Shown one piece after another: positions 35,810 to 45,594 of a stretch of DNA of 64,000 nucleotides (position 1 is the first letter of the stretch; every line of letters starts with the position of its first letter). This DNA is from Gelidibacter mesophilus DSM 14095. GTDB lineage: Bacteria > Bacteroidota > Bacteroidia > Flavobacteriales > Flavobacteriaceae. The DNA is taken from NCBI RefSeq assembly GCF_000423005.1, contig NZ_AUHD01000009.1:1-64000 (forward strand). Direction: 5' to 3'. Made by a program: the position numbers and the translations under genes. Under the pieces are notes generated by a model that was not told where the DNA came from, did not search any database, and saw only the letters and a program-made list of their open reading frames with translations.

Positions 35810-36832
35810 TTGAAACTCGTTAAATTCACAAAAAAAGGTATTTATTGTATCCCCGGGAAATTCTATCTCGATCCGTGGTTGCCAGTTGATTATGCCATCA
35901 TTTCCCATGGCCATGCTGACCATGCGCGTAATGGAATGACTTATTATTTATGTCAAACTGATTCGAAGGCCATTTTGAAGCACCGTTTAGGTACAGATAT
36001 CCGCGTAGAATCCTTAAATTATAATGAACCTAAGATGGTCAATGGAGTGCAGGTGAGTTTTCATCCTGCGGGACATGTGATAGGCTCTGCTCAAATACGT
36101 TTGGAATACAAAGGATTTGTGGTGGTTTTTACTGGCGATTATAAAGTAAAGAATGATCATTTAACCATTCCTTTTGAACCCGTCAAGTGTCACGAGTTCA
36201 TTACAGAAAGCACGTTCGGTCTGCCAATCTATAATTGGTTGGCTGAAGAACAATTGCGCCAGCAAATGCACGATTGGGTTTTTAAGAACCAATCACACAA
36301 TAGGACAAGTGTATTTTTAGGGTACTCATTGGGCAAAGCGCAGCGCATCATGAAATTGATGGAAGGTGTTGATAAAATGTATGTGCATTCGGCCATCCAC
36401 AATTTGAACGCTGCCATTGAAAGCTCAGGAATAGCGCTTCCGCAGACGGAATTGCTTACCTACGATTTTAAGAACGATGAGCTTCAAAATAAAATAGTGA
36501 TCCTCCCTCCAGGATTATTGGGCTCAAAATTATTGAAGAAAATTCCCAATGCGGCTACTGCAATTTGTTCGGGGTGGATGCAAATTAGAGGGAACAGACG
36601 TTGGCAAGCGGTTGATGCAGGATTTGCGGTAAGCGATCATGCGGATTGGAACGGTTTGTTGTCTGCCGTAAAAGCCAGCGAAGCAGAAAAAGTCTATGTA
36701 ACCCACGGCAGTCAAGCGACTTTTTCAAAATATTTGAATGAAATTGGTATTCCATCGGCAGAAGTAAAAACAGAATACGGTTCTGAAGAAGATGATAAGG
36801 AAGTGGTAACTGAAAAAACGGCAGTCTCATGA
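35810..36832 (+). CDS. Ligase-associated DNA exonuclease (metallo-beta-lactamase fold)
   Basis: Predicted nuclease of the MBL/beta-CASP group, the first gene of the ligase-associated DNA damage response cluster. It begins at a TTG (35810). Metal ligands sit in H33-G-H35-A-D37-H38, then HPAGHVIGSAQ, FTGDYK and the C-terminal SDHADWNGLL and VTHG. Length is 340 residues, usual for the family. Its stop overlaps the ligase ATG (ATGA at 36829), starting a chain of coupled genes. Confidence 0.93.
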   Translation: MKLVKFTKKGIYCIPGKFYLDPWLPVDYAIISHGHADHARNGMTYYLCQTDSKAILKHRLGTDIRVESLNYNEPKMVNGVQVSFHPAGHVIGSAQIRLEYKGFVVVFTGDYKVKNDHLTIPFEPVKCHEFITESTFGLPIYNWLAEEQLRQQMHDWVFKNQSHNRTSVFLGYSLGKAQRIMKLMEGVDKMYVHSAIHNLNAAIESSGIALPQTELLTYDFKNDELQNKIVILPPGLLGSKLLKKIPNAATAICSGWMQIRGNRRWQAVDAGFAVSDHADWNGLLSAVKASEAEKVYVTHGSQATFSKYLNEIGIPSAEVKTEYGSEEDDKEVVTEKTAVS

Positions 36833-38421
36833 AGCATTTTTCAGAACTTATCAGCGCCATTGAAATCACCAATAAAACCAATTCTAAAATTGATGCTTTG
36901 GTGGATTATATGAACGTTGCTCCAGAGAAGGACAAACTTTGGATCATTACCCTATTCACAGGAAAACGTCCTTCAAGACCTGTAAAAACAGCACTTATGC
37001 GCCAATGGTGCCTAGAAATTACAGGCTATCCCGAATGGTTGTTTTTAGAAAGTTATAGCAGTGTAGGCGATTTGGGAGAAACCATCGCATTAATGTTGCC
37101 AGATCCGACACATAAAATTGAAAAAACCTTAAGTGCATGGATGGAAGAATTGGTGGCGTTGCGACCTCAATCGGACGCCAATAAAAAAGCTTATGTTCTT
37201 AACGCTTGGTCGGGATTGGAAATGCAGGAACGTTTGATCTTCAATAAGCTTATTGGTGGAAGTTTTAGGATTGGCGTTTCCAAAAAAACCTTGGTCAACG
37301 CATTGGCAAAGTATTCTGGCATTGATGCCAACCAGCTCATGCACAGTATTATTGGCAATTGGAACATCAACACTATTAGTTTTGACGATTTAATTAAAGG
37401 TGAACACATCAATTATGACAATTCCAAGCCTTACCCATTTTGTTTGGCTTATGCTTTAGAAAAGGAGCTGCCTGAGTTAGGAGAGCCTCAAGATTGGCAA
37501 GTAGAATATAAGTGGGACGGCATTAGAGGTCAAATTGTTAAGCGCAATGGCGAAATATTTATCTGGTCGAGAGGTGAAGAACTGGTGACGAGTCAATTTC
37601 CGGAACTGGTAAGTGCCATGACCACCTTCAAGGACGATTTTGTTATTGACGGCGAAATATTAGCTCTTAAAGATAATGCCGTTTTGCTGTTTAATGACTT
37701 GCAAAAACGACTGAATAGGAAGACCATAAGCAAGAAAATGTTGGAAGAAATTCCGGTAGGATTTTATGTGTATGACATTTTAGAATGGAATGGAAAGGAC
37801 ATTCGTAGTAAGCCAATGGTGTACCGTCGTCAAATCTTGGAAAATTTAGTCACGTCGGATACTTTACCTCATTTTATTGTAATTTCCCAAGTTATTACTT
37901 TTAAAAATTGGCATGAATTGGATGCGATAAGAAATCAAGCACGTGAATTCAATAGTGAAGGTTTGATGCTTAAACAGAAAGACTCACCGTATCACACCGG
38001 TCGTAAAAAAGGCGATTGGTGGAAATGGAAAGTGGACCCACTCACCATTGATGCGGTCATGATCTATGCACAAAAGGGCAGTGGACGACGAAGTTCAAAA
38101 TATACCGATTATACCTTTGCCGTTAAAAAGGACGAGGGATTGGTCACGGTTGCGAAAGCTTATTCTGGACTGACCGATGTAGAGATCACTGAAATTTCAA
38201 GATTTGTCAACAAAAATGCCATTGAAAAATTCGGACCAGTGCGTACCGTCAAACCTGAATTGGTTTTTGAAATTGCCTTTGAAGGCATTGCCTTTAGCAA
38301 TCGTCATAAATCTGGAGTGGCCTTAAGATTTCCACGAATTTTAAGATGGCGTCGTGATAAAACTGTTGCTGATATTGACACTATAGAACAAGTTAAACTC
38401 TTAATCACCAATCCTACTTGA
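36829..38421 (+). CDS. ATP-dependent DNA ligase
   Basis: Seals nicks using ATP; separate from the NAD-dependent replicative LigA. It has 530 residues: an N-terminal helical domain (about 1-200) with FRIGVSKKTLVNALAK, the adenylation domain with K228-W-D-G, FVIDGEIL, YDILEWNGKDIR and SEGLMLKQKDSPY, then the OB domain with GDWWKWKVDP and the basic WRRDK end. Its neighbours are exonuclease, helicase and PdeM, each overlapping by 4 bases, so it works in the same repair pathway. Confidence 0.96.
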   Translation: MKHFSELISAIEITNKTNSKIDALVDYMNVAPEKDKLWIITLFTGKRPSRPVKTALMRQWCLEITGYPEWLFLESYSSVGDLGETIALMLPDPTHKIEKTLSAWMEELVALRPQSDANKKAYVLNAWSGLEMQERLIFNKLIGGSFRIGVSKKTLVNALAKYSGIDANQLMHSIIGNWNINTISFDDLIKGEHINYDNSKPYPFCLAYALEKELPELGEPQDWQVEYKWDGIRGQIVKRNGEIFIWSRGEELVTSQFPELVSAMTTFKDDFVIDGEILALKDNAVLLFNDLQKRLNRKTISKKMLEEIPVGFYVYDILEWNGKDIRSKPMVYRRQILENLVTSDTLPHFIVISQVITFKNWHELDAIRNQAREFNSEGLMLKQKDSPYHTGRKKGDWWKWKVDPLTIDAVMIYAQKGSGRRSSKYTDYTFAVKKDEGLVTVAKAYSGLTDVEITEISRFVNKNAIEKFGPVRTVKPELVFEIAFEGIAFSNRHKSGVALRFPRILRWRRDKTVADIDTIEQVKLLITNPT

Positions 38422-40877
38422 AAAACGTTCAGGACTCACAAGGTTATCAAATTATTGCCGATTGGATGCAGAAGAAGGGGCAGAAGCCATTCGCTTTTCA
38501 AGTGCAGACCTGGAACTACTATCATAACGGATATAGTGGGATGGTGGTAGCGCCAACGGGATTCGGGAAGACCTTTTCTGTATTCTTGGCGGTGGTCATT
38601 AACTATCTTAATCAGCCCGAAGCCTATAAAAAAGGCATAAAGTTGCTTTGGATAAGTCCGCTGCGCTCCTTGGCAAAAGATTTGGCAAAAGCCATGACCA
38701 TCGCTGTGGAAGAAATTGGCTTGGATTGGGAAGTGGAAGTTAGAAACGGCGACACACCCCAGAAAGAACGCCGTCGCCAAGAACGGTTGATGCCAGATGT
38801 GTTGTTGACCACGCCCGAAACGCTTCACATTTTATTTTCACAAAAAAATAACTCCCGATTTTTTAAAAATTTGCATTGTGTGGCGGTAGATGAGTGGCAT
38901 GAATTATTGGGCTCCAAGCGCGGCGTATTGACAGAATTAGCGATCTCCAGAGTATTATCCCTCACAGAATCGCTACAAATTTTTGGAATCACAGCCACCA
39001 TTGGTAATTTGGACGAAGCTCAAGAGGTCTTGATTCCTTATAAAAAAATCAAAACTAAGCGCGTTATCGCCAAGGAGAAAAAGAAAATTGAAATCATTAC
39101 CGTACTGCCCGACGAGATTGAAGTTTTGCCTTGGGCAGGACATATGGGTGTGAAGATGGCTTCTAAAATCATTCCGATCATCTACGAAAATAACACCACG
39201 CTTATTTTTACAAACACCAGAAATCAATCGGAAATTTGGTATCAGCAAATTTTAAAAATTGAACCCGATTTGGCGGGACAAATTGCCATTCATCATGGCT
39301 CCATTGACGCGCAATTGCGAAACTGGATTGAAGATGCCATTTCCGATGGACATCTCAAAGCAGTGGTATGTACGTCTTCTTTAGATTTGGGCGTAGATTT
39401 TAAACCAGTGGATTGCGTCATTCAAATTGGATCTCCAAAAGGTATAGCGCGGTTTATGCAACGGGCAGGTCGCAGTGGCCATTCACCTTATGAAACCTCC
39501 AAAATCTATTTTGTGCCCACACACTCGTTGGAATTGATAGAAGCCTCCGCATTAAAGCAAGCCGTAAGAGATAAACGTATTGAGGCACGAGAACCTATGG
39601 TGTTGACTTTTGATGTGCTCATCCAATACATGGTGTCTTTGGCAGTTGGTGAAGGCTTTAATGAGAACGAATTGTTTAAGGTCATTCAACAGGTACACGC
39701 CTTTCATTATATGACCGAAGAGGACTGGCATTGGGCACTCCAATTTATTACTGAAGGCGGAAATACCTTAAAATCTTATGAAGAATATCACAAGGTGATT
39801 ATTGATGACGACGGACTCTATAAGGTGAAAAGTAAGCGGGTTGCCATGCTCCACCGTATGAATATTGGTGCCATCGTGAGTGATGCTATGTTAAAGGTAA
39901 AATTCTTTTCTGGCGGTTATATTGGGATGATTGAAGAATATTTCATTTCTAAGCTAAAACCGAATGATCATTTTATTCTGGCAGGACGGGTTTTGGAATT
40001 GGTCAGCATCAAAGACATGACCGTCTTAGTCAAAAGAAGTAAACGTAAATCTGCCATAACCCCAAGTTGGATGGGAGGGCGTTTGCCGTTGTCTTCTTAT
40101 TTAAGTCATTATCTGCGTGAGAAACTATCGGAGTCCTTACATCCGAAAACAAGTGAAAAGGAATTAAAATTTTTACATCCTTTGATTTCCCAGCAGGAAA
40201 AAAACTCCCATATTCCAGGGAAGGACGAATTCTTAATTGAAATGATTGAAACCAAAGATGGGCATCATGTGTTTATGTATCCATTTGAAGGGCGACTGAT
40301 TCACGAAGTTATGGCAGCGTTGATCGCTTACCGATTGAGCTTGATAAAACCGCTGACCTTTACCATTGCCATGAACGATTATGGTTTCGAATTATTGAGT
40401 GATCAGGCCATTCCGATAAATGAGGCCACAATTAAGGACATTTTATCCAAAGACAATCTCATGGAAGATGTCATCGGCAGCATCAATGCTTCAGAAATGG
40501 CCTCCAGGAAATTTAGAGATATCGCCGTGATCTCCGGGCTGGTTGTGCAGAGTCAACCAGGAACTAGAAAAAACAACAAAAGTCTACAATCGTCGTCAGG
40601 ATTAATTTTTAGAGTATTGGAAGATTACGAACCTCAAAATCTGTTATTGCGCCAGGCCTATACCGAAGTGTTTAATGAACAATTGGAAGAAGTGCGCTTA
40701 AAAGAAGCTTTTGAACGTATTTCTAAAAGCAAACTTATCCTTAAATTTGCAAACTCTTTCACCCCATTGAGTTTCCCGATTAAAGTGGACAGTTTACGGC
40801 AATCCTTGACCAGCGAAGATTTGGATGCGCGAATAAAACGAATAAGGGATGAGGTGCTGAAGCAAACGCAACTATGA
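38418..40877 (+). CDS. Ligase-associated DEXH-box helicase (Lhr-like)
   Basis: ATP-driven DNA helicase of the Lhr-type superfamily 2, 819 residues. It starts at a TTG overlapping the ligase stop. Motifs are VAPTGFGKT (Lys51), PLRSLAKDL, TTPET, D158-E-W-H161, ITATIGN, TLIFTNTRNQSE, STSLDLGVDF (as CTSSLDLGVDF), MQRAGRSGHS, then a winged-helix and Lhr-core C-terminal half. It should unwind or remodel damaged DNA for the nuclease and ligase beside it. Confidence 0.95.
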   Translation: MKNVQDSQGYQIIADWMQKKGQKPFAFQVQTWNYYHNGYSGMVVAPTGFGKTFSVFLAVVINYLNQPEAYKKGIKLLWISPLRSLAKDLAKAMTIAVEEIGLDWEVEVRNGDTPQKERRRQERLMPDVLLTTPETLHILFSQKNNSRFFKNLHCVAVDEWHELLGSKRGVLTELAISRVLSLTESLQIFGITATIGNLDEAQEVLIPYKKIKTKRVIAKEKKKIEIITVLPDEIEVLPWAGHMGVKMASKIIPIIYENNTTLIFTNTRNQSEIWYQQILKIEPDLAGQIAIHHGSIDAQLRNWIEDAISDGHLKAVVCTSSLDLGVDFKPVDCVIQIGSPKGIARFMQRAGRSGHSPYETSKIYFVPTHSLELIEASALKQAVRDKRIEAREPMVLTFDVLIQYMVSLAVGEGFNENELFKVIQQVHAFHYMTEEDWHWALQFITEGGNTLKSYEEYHKVIIDDDGLYKVKSKRVAMLHRMNIGAIVSDAMLKVKFFSGGYIGMIEEYFISKLKPNDHFILAGRVLELVSIKDMTVLVKRSKRKSAITPSWMGGRLPLSSYLSHYLREKLSESLHPKTSEKELKFLHPLISQQEKNSHIPGKDEFLIEMIETKDGHHVFMYPFEGRLIHEVMAALIAYRLSLIKPLTFTIAMNDYGFELLSDQAIPINEATIKDILSKDNLMEDVIGSINASEMASRKFRDIAVISGLVVQSQPGTRKNNKSLQSSSGLIFRVLEDYEPQNLLLRQAYTEVFNEQLEEVRLKEAFERISKSKLILKFANSFTPLSFPIKVDSLRQSLTSEDLDARIKRIRDEVLKQTQL

Positions 40878-41524
40878 GTATAATTACCAAAGACATCACG
40901 GTTCAAAATGAAATTATAACGTTGACCAACCAACGTGCGCTTTTTTGGGAAAAAGAGAAGACTTTGGTGGTATCAGATTTACATATCGGCAAAACGGCAC
41001 ATTTTAGAAAGGCGGGTATTCCTATTCCATCTGCCATTTTGGACAATGACTTAAACAGATTGCAAACTTTGATTGAGCATTTTAAAGTGGATATCGTTTT
41101 AGTGGTAGGTGATCTTTTTCATGCCGAAAACAATACCGACATTGATCAGTTCCAAAAGTTTATTCAAGACCATCGCAGTGTCAGTTTTGAGCTTATTAAA
41201 GGTAATCACGACCGATTAAAGGATAGTTTTTACGAATCATTGGGAATTACTGTTTTTAAAACGCATAAAGATGTGGCTGTTTTTCGCTTTGTTCATGACG
41301 AACAGCATTGCAAAGAAGCTGTTTTTTGTGTTTCAGGACATACACATCCCGGGGTGACCATTAGGGGCAGAGGCAAAGTGTTTATTAAACTTCCGTGTTT
41401 CGAAGTGTCTGAACACCGCTTGATTCTTCCTGCTTTTAGTGAATTTACAGGCTTGAACACGAAACGAACGGTAGATTCCGCCGTATGTTACGGTTTTACT
41501 GAAAAATCTGTATTTGAGCTATGA
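40874..41524 (+). CDS. pdeM: Ligase-associated DNA damage response endonuclease PdeM
   Basis: Calcineurin-like metallophosphoesterase, 216 residues. Metal motifs are complete: D35-x-H37 (VVSDLHIGK), G-D80 (VVGDLFHAE), G-N-H-D (110-113) and G-H-T-H (155-158). It overlaps the helicase stop by ATGA and closes the four-gene operon. The family name PdeM and its link to ligase clusters are established knowledge; activity here is inferred. Confidence 0.94.
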   Translation: MSIITKDITVQNEIITLTNQRALFWEKEKTLVVSDLHIGKTAHFRKAGIPIPSAILDNDLNRLQTLIEHFKVDIVLVVGDLFHAENNTDIDQFQKFIQDHRSVSFELIKGNHDRLKDSFYESLGITVFKTHKDVAVFRFVHDEQHCKEAVFCVSGHTHPGVTIRGRGKVFIKLPCFEVSEHRLILPAFSEFTGLNTKRTVDSAVCYGFTEKSVFEL

Positions 41525-41591
41525 TTTATTTTTTTTGCGCTCATCTTGATTCTTATTTAGTAGTACATTTAAACTTTAAAAACTAAAGAGA

Positions 41592-41729
41592 ATGAAAAAT
41601 ATATTGAGAGCCCTTGCTGCTGGATGGGGTGCAAAGAAATTAGGTGGCGGGAAGTGTGGCTGTATAGGTACAGTAATATTATTCATTATTATATACGTCC
41701 TGTTGGGACCAGTATTTAATATGATTTAA
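41592..41729 (+). CDS. Small membrane protein (45 residues)
   Basis: An ATG at 41592, preceded by AAAGAGA, opens 45 codons. The product has a short helix (MKNILRALAAGWGAKKLG), a Gly/Cys turn (GGGKCGCIG) and one transmembrane helix (TVILFIIIYVLLGPVF). From memory, similar short proteins with a KKLGGG-CGC turn occur in other Flavobacteriia. The two close cysteines could be lipidated or bind metal, but nothing shows this. It lies 67 bases after pdeM in the same direction. Confidence 0.7.
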   Translation: MKNILRALAAGWGAKKLGGGKCGCIGTVILFIIIYVLLGPVFNMI

Positions 41730-41765
41730 GCCAGTTTTTTAGCAAAAAATCAAACAGACTATATG

Positions 41766-41818
41766 TTAAGCTGAATGGTGCGTTCTTGGAGTTTCTCCAA
41801 CACAATCGTTCAGCTTAA
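41766..41818. terminator. Large bidirectional hairpin between convergent genes
   Basis: TTAAGCTGAA at 41766-41775 pairs with TTCAGCTTAA at 41809-41818. Inside is a second perfect hairpin, TTGGAG-TTT-CTCCAA, with GTG/CAC between them. A/T runs flank it. It can end both the pdeM-side transcript and the opposing methyltransferase transcript. Confidence 0.75.
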
Positions 41819-41823
41819 TATTT

Positions 41824-43005
41824 TTAATTCACTTTCGAGCAGACTATAACAGTTTTTTCATTGTTGACATCCGTCGTAAAGAAAAGATACTGATTGCCAC
41901 CATCTTTAATATTAAATAACTTCCGAATATTTTGAACGGTATCAGGGAAATTTCGGGTGGTGATATTAGCCTTTTCAATAGCGAGTTTTTTCATTTGCTT
42001 TTTACTATAAGGAATAGATTTTAGAATCTGAAATGCCCTTCCGGGAAAATCAAGCAAGGCGTCGCTCGTGTATAAATGTGAATGTTTGTGGAGTTTTTGA
42101 ATTTCAAATGCCGAGGTCAACACGTTGAATGCACCAGATTTCATCACTGCAGCATTTGGCTCATAGAGGTAGGAGAGCGGTTCGCTATAAACGGTAGCAA
42201 CCTGAGCTTCATCTTCAATAAAAAATTCAAAATTCTCTGAGCCGCTATTCTTAAGATTGATGGTTTTAATTTCTATTTGGCCAGAAAATCCGTGCTCCAA
42301 AACCCATAGTAATTCTTTGACTTCATTATTAACGGCAATAATATGGATGGTCTTTACGTATTCTAACTCGTTTATTCCTATAGTAAGATCCAATAGGGGA
42401 GAAGTTTTAATCAAGATGTTTTTGGTGTGCGCCCATAACAACCCTAAATGCTCAGGAACATTAGGCAAACAATCCTTTAGAAAGAACACTTTTCCTTTGC
42501 GATCATGCCGTCTGGAGGGATCTATATAAATCCAATCATAATCTTTTGAGGAATTTTGGAGATAGGCTAAGCCATCTTCTGCAATTGTATCAATATTACG
42601 GACATTGAGGGTGTCAAAATTGTGGTTCACTATGGTGCTGAGATCATTATTGACTTCGCAATGCGTCACCTTTTCAAAAAAATTCCCAAAATAATAGGCA
42701 TCAACACCAAAGCCACCGGTAAGATCAATAAGGGTTTTACCCGAAATTATCTGCGATTTATATGCGGCGGTCAGTTCAGAAGATGTCTGCTCAATATTGA
42801 GTTTATTGGGATAGTAAATATTGGAATGCTGGAACCAGGTTGGCAATTTTTTTTCGCATTTGTTTTTCGCTTCAATCTGCTCTACCACTTCGGCCGTAGT
42901 AACGCCATTAAAAAAAACACCTTTTAAAATCAGAGCCGTTGGATCTGATTTAAGGTTTTCATTGATATACTCTTGAACACTCGATTGTAAAACGGCAAAA
43001 TTCAT
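41824..43005 (-). CDS. SAM-dependent methyltransferase with THUMP-like domain
   Basis: The protein has 393 residues. A central Rossmann methyltransferase domain has motif I LIDLTGGFGVDAYYFG and the catalytic-like YIDPSRRHDRKGK. N-terminal helices precede it, and a C-terminal THUMP-like part (about 295-393, RAFQILKSIPYSKKQMKKL) follows. THUMP domains bind RNA, so tRNA or rRNA is the probable substrate. There is no signal peptide. It is the most downstream gene of a minus-strand group reaching back to tsaD. Confidence 0.85.
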   Translation of the reverse strand: MNFAVLQSSVQEYINENLKSDPTALILKGVFFNGVTTAEVVEQIEAKNKCEKKLPTWFQHSNIYYPNKLNIEQTSSELTAAYKSQIISGKTLIDLTGGFGVDAYYFGNFFEKVTHCEVNNDLSTIVNHNFDTLNVRNIDTIAEDGLAYLQNSSKDYDWIYIDPSRRHDRKGKVFFLKDCLPNVPEHLGLLWAHTKNILIKTSPLLDLTIGINELEYVKTIHIIAVNNEVKELLWVLEHGFSGQIEIKTINLKNSGSENFEFFIEDEAQVATVYSEPLSYLYEPNAAVMKSGAFNVLTSAFEIQKLHKHSHLYTSDALLDFPGRAFQILKSIPYSKKQMKKLAIEKANITTRNFPDTVQNIRKLFNIKDGGNQYLFFTTDVNNEKTVIVCSKVN

Positions 43006-43039
43006 TCCCTATAATTTACGGCAAACTTAACTATAACGG

Positions 43040-44128
43040 TTAAAGATTCTTGGTCAAGTGCTTTACGATTTTATATTCTGATAGAAATTCCTTCGAAATG
43101 ACCTTAAGTGTTGTATATACTGGGACGGCTAGAATCATCCCAGGGATTCCAAAAATTAATCCTCCAATAATAATAACAAGAAAAACTTCCAATGGGTGGG
43201 ACCGCACACTTTTGCCAAAGATAATGGGCTGAGAAAAAAGATTATCAATGAGCTGCGCAATGGTGACACCTATGAGAACTCGGAGTAAAAGCGGTAATAA
43301 ATCGGAAGAAAAATCAACCCCTAGATTGTTGGAAACCACGACCAATATCATAACCACACCACCAAGAAGTGGCCCCAAATAAGGAACGATATTAAGAAAT
43401 GCACAAATAACGGCAATGGCAAGAGCATTTTTAACATCTAAATTCCACAATAACACCAGATAAAAAACGGCCATGATGGTTGTTTGGATCAACAGTCCTA
43501 TAAAATACCTTGACAACAACTCTTTCGCTTTATCCAAAACCCTTAAAAAGCGACGTTCTTTCCCTTCCTCAGCAAAAATGGCCACAGCATTAGAAATCAT
43601 GCGTTCATCTTTCAATAAAAAGAATGAAATGAATAAAACAGAAAATAATCCTATAAAAAATTTACCGATATTATTCACAAAGACATCCACAAAACTGACT
43701 ACAATTTCAGAGTCAAATTCCCTCACAAATTCTGTACGTTTAATAGCTTCTATGATGTTGATTTTCTCCACGCCAAGATATTCGCTCGCCTGAATACTAA
43801 GTTCATTCAAATCAGTTTTAACCATTTCAAAATCAATCTCTGATATATTTTTGCTCTGTTCGAGGATTATCGGAACGAAAAGCCATAAGATTAATGCGAA
43901 AAGTGAACCAATGAGCAACAGCGTTATAAAAGCCGAAAGGTTTCTGCCAAATTTTAACCGGTGCTTAAAGAAATAAACCACTGGCCTGAAGATGAGAGAT
44001 ATCACTCCTGCTATAAATAGATATAGTAATAAGGATTGTATTTTATAAAGCAAAAATAAAAGTAGCATAATGCCAAACACTGCAGCTAACGCCTGTAAAA
44101 TTCCTTTAGAAATGGTTTTCGCTTTCAT
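43040..44128 (-). CDS. AI-2E family transporter (PF01594 permease)
   Basis: Membrane protein of 362 residues with about eight helices. An N-terminal pair (AAVFGIMLLLFLLYKIQSLLLYLFIAGVIS) has the conserved FRPVVYFFKHRLK loop. The C-terminal pore segment has FLNIVPYLGPLLGG and QLIDNLFSQPIIFGKSV. The family name comes from AI-2 export, but members also move Na+/H+ or other ions, so the substrate is open. The gap to the methyltransferase downstream is 34 bases. Confidence 0.93.
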   Translation of the reverse strand: MKAKTISKGILQALAAVFGIMLLLFLLYKIQSLLLYLFIAGVISLIFRPVVYFFKHRLKFGRNLSAFITLLLIGSLFALILWLFVPIILEQSKNISEIDFEMVKTDLNELSIQASEYLGVEKINIIEAIKRTEFVREFDSEIVVSFVDVFVNNIGKFFIGLFSVLFISFFLLKDERMISNAVAIFAEEGKERRFLRVLDKAKELLSRYFIGLLIQTTIMAVFYLVLLWNLDVKNALAIAVICAFLNIVPYLGPLLGGVVMILVVVSNNLGVDFSSDLLPLLLRVLIGVTIAQLIDNLFSQPIIFGKSVRSHPLEVFLVIIIGGLIFGIPGMILAVPVYTTLKVISKEFLSEYKIVKHLTKNL

Positions 44129-44215
44129 TTTTTAAATATAATTCAAATTTAGGAGGTGGTCGCACTAAAATTTAACGGTATCAAAAGATTTTAGTGCTGC
44201 AAACTTAAATAAATG

Positions 44216-44728
44216 TCAAATTTGTTTATTTTGAAGTTGTTTGGTTATTTCGTAAAGTGCGATGTTAGCGGCCTGAACAACGTTCATGCTACTATTTTGA
44301 CCAAACATATCAATATGAATAAGATGATCGGATAATTTTAAACACCCTTCTGAAACACCAAAATTTTCATCGCCAATGAGCAATGCTATAGGTTGACTGG
44401 TCTTTAATGTCATATCAACTAGGGGCGTGCTGTTATCTGTGATTTCTAAAGCGATGATTTGGTAGCCTAAGTTTTTAAGATCTTTCAACGTTCTCGACGG
44501 CTCTTCAGACCATTCAAAATTCACATACTTTTCAGTAGCTCTTGAGGTCTTTGCCATCTTTCGTCCAAAAGGAATGGGTTGGCCAGAAAAAATCAGCTTT
44601 TCAATTCCAAAAGCATCCGCAGTTCTAAACAAACTACCAACATTGGACGCATCTGATACATTTTCGCATACTAATGTAATTGGAAAGTTGTGCGGGCTAA
44701 ATTTTGAAGTGTAATGCGTGAGCTGCAT
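44216..44728 (-). CDS. TrmH-family (SpoU) RNA methyltransferase
   Basis: The protein has 170 residues, the minimal SPOUT methyltransferase without an RNA-binding extension. Motifs are VCENVSDASNVGSLFRTADA (motif 1), IALLIGDENFGVSEG (motif 2, usually GxExxG) and DMFGQNSSMNVVQAANIALYE (motif 3). It should methylate a ribose 2'-OH in tRNA or rRNA; the target is not evident. Confidence 0.92.
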   Translation of the reverse strand: MQLTHYTSKFSPHNFPITLVCENVSDASNVGSLFRTADAFGIEKLIFSGQPIPFGRKMAKTSRATEKYVNFEWSEEPSRTLKDLKNLGYQIIALEITDNSTPLVDMTLKTSQPIALLIGDENFGVSEGCLKLSDHLIHIDMFGQNSSMNVVQAANIALYEITKQLQNKQI

Positions 44729-44803
44729 AAGGATTGGAGATTATCGATTTACCATTTTAGATTGGACCATGCTGAAATCTAAAATCTGCAAGTGTTGATT
44801 ATT

Positions 44804-45472
44804 CTAGTTTTCAAAAACATATTTAATAATATTGGCGCCCATTTTTAGAGCTTTTTCTCTGACCTCAAAAGGGTCGCTATGGACTTCTTCATCTTCCCAT
44901 CCATTTCCTAAATCGCTTTCATAAGTAAAAAGTAAAATCAATCTGTTCTTTTCAAAAATTCCAAAGGCTTGAGGTCTTTTACCATCGTGTTCATGAATTT
45001 TTGGTAATCCCTCCGGAAATTTATAAGGGGAACTAAAAATAGGATGCGTTTTTGGCAATTCTATTAGGTCCTTATTCGGAAACACTTTTTTGAGTTCTTT
45101 CACTAAGTAAGGCTCCATGCCGTAATTGTCATCAATATGTAAAAATCCTCCAGATAAAAGATAGTTTCTTAAGTTGTCAATATCATTCTCATTAAAAAAC
45201 ACATTCCCGTGTCCGGTCATGTGGATAAATGCGTATTGATAAATGTCAGGACTGTCCGGTTCTACGGTTTGTGGTTTGGGATCAATTCTCGTATTGATAT
45301 TCCTATTGCAAAAGGTGATTAAATTGGGTAAGGATGTAGGGTTGGCATACCAATCTCCACCTCCTTTGTATTTTAGAACGGCAATCTCCTGTGCCTGCAA
45401 TGGCGCTGTGAAGCCCATGGTTAAAAACAAGATTGCAGTGATTTGCTTTGCTATTTTCAAACTAAATGTCAT
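44804..45472 (-). CDS. DUF4159 domain protein, exported
   Basis: The protein has 222 residues with a signal peptide (about 1-27, ending APLQAQ) and a DUF4159 domain: AVLKYKGGGDWYANPTSLP, PDIYQYAFIHMTGHGNVFF, LRNYLLSGGFLHIDDNYG and FGIFEKNRLILLFTYESDLG. The domain resembles a class I glutamine amidotransferase-like flavodoxin fold. In other Bacteroidota it occurs near MoxR/DUF58 gene sets; here it stands alone. Function unknown. Confidence 0.88.
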   Translation of the reverse strand: MTFSLKIAKQITAILFLTMGFTAPLQAQEIAVLKYKGGGDWYANPTSLPNLITFCNRNINTRIDPKPQTVEPDSPDIYQYAFIHMTGHGNVFFNENDIDNLRNYLLSGGFLHIDDNYGMEPYLVKELKKVFPNKDLIELPKTHPIFSSPYKFPEGLPKIHEHDGKRPQAFGIFEKNRLILLFTYESDLGNGWEDEEVHSDPFEVREKALKMGANIIKYVFEN

Positions 45473-45594
45473 GCACCAAAAATAGAAATAAAAACAATGA
45501 TAGCTTGATAGAAGTTTTTATTTATGCGTTTTATTAACGCTCAATTAAAATGGTTCGAAACGCTTAGAATTCATTAAAATCCTTTTTCATAAAT

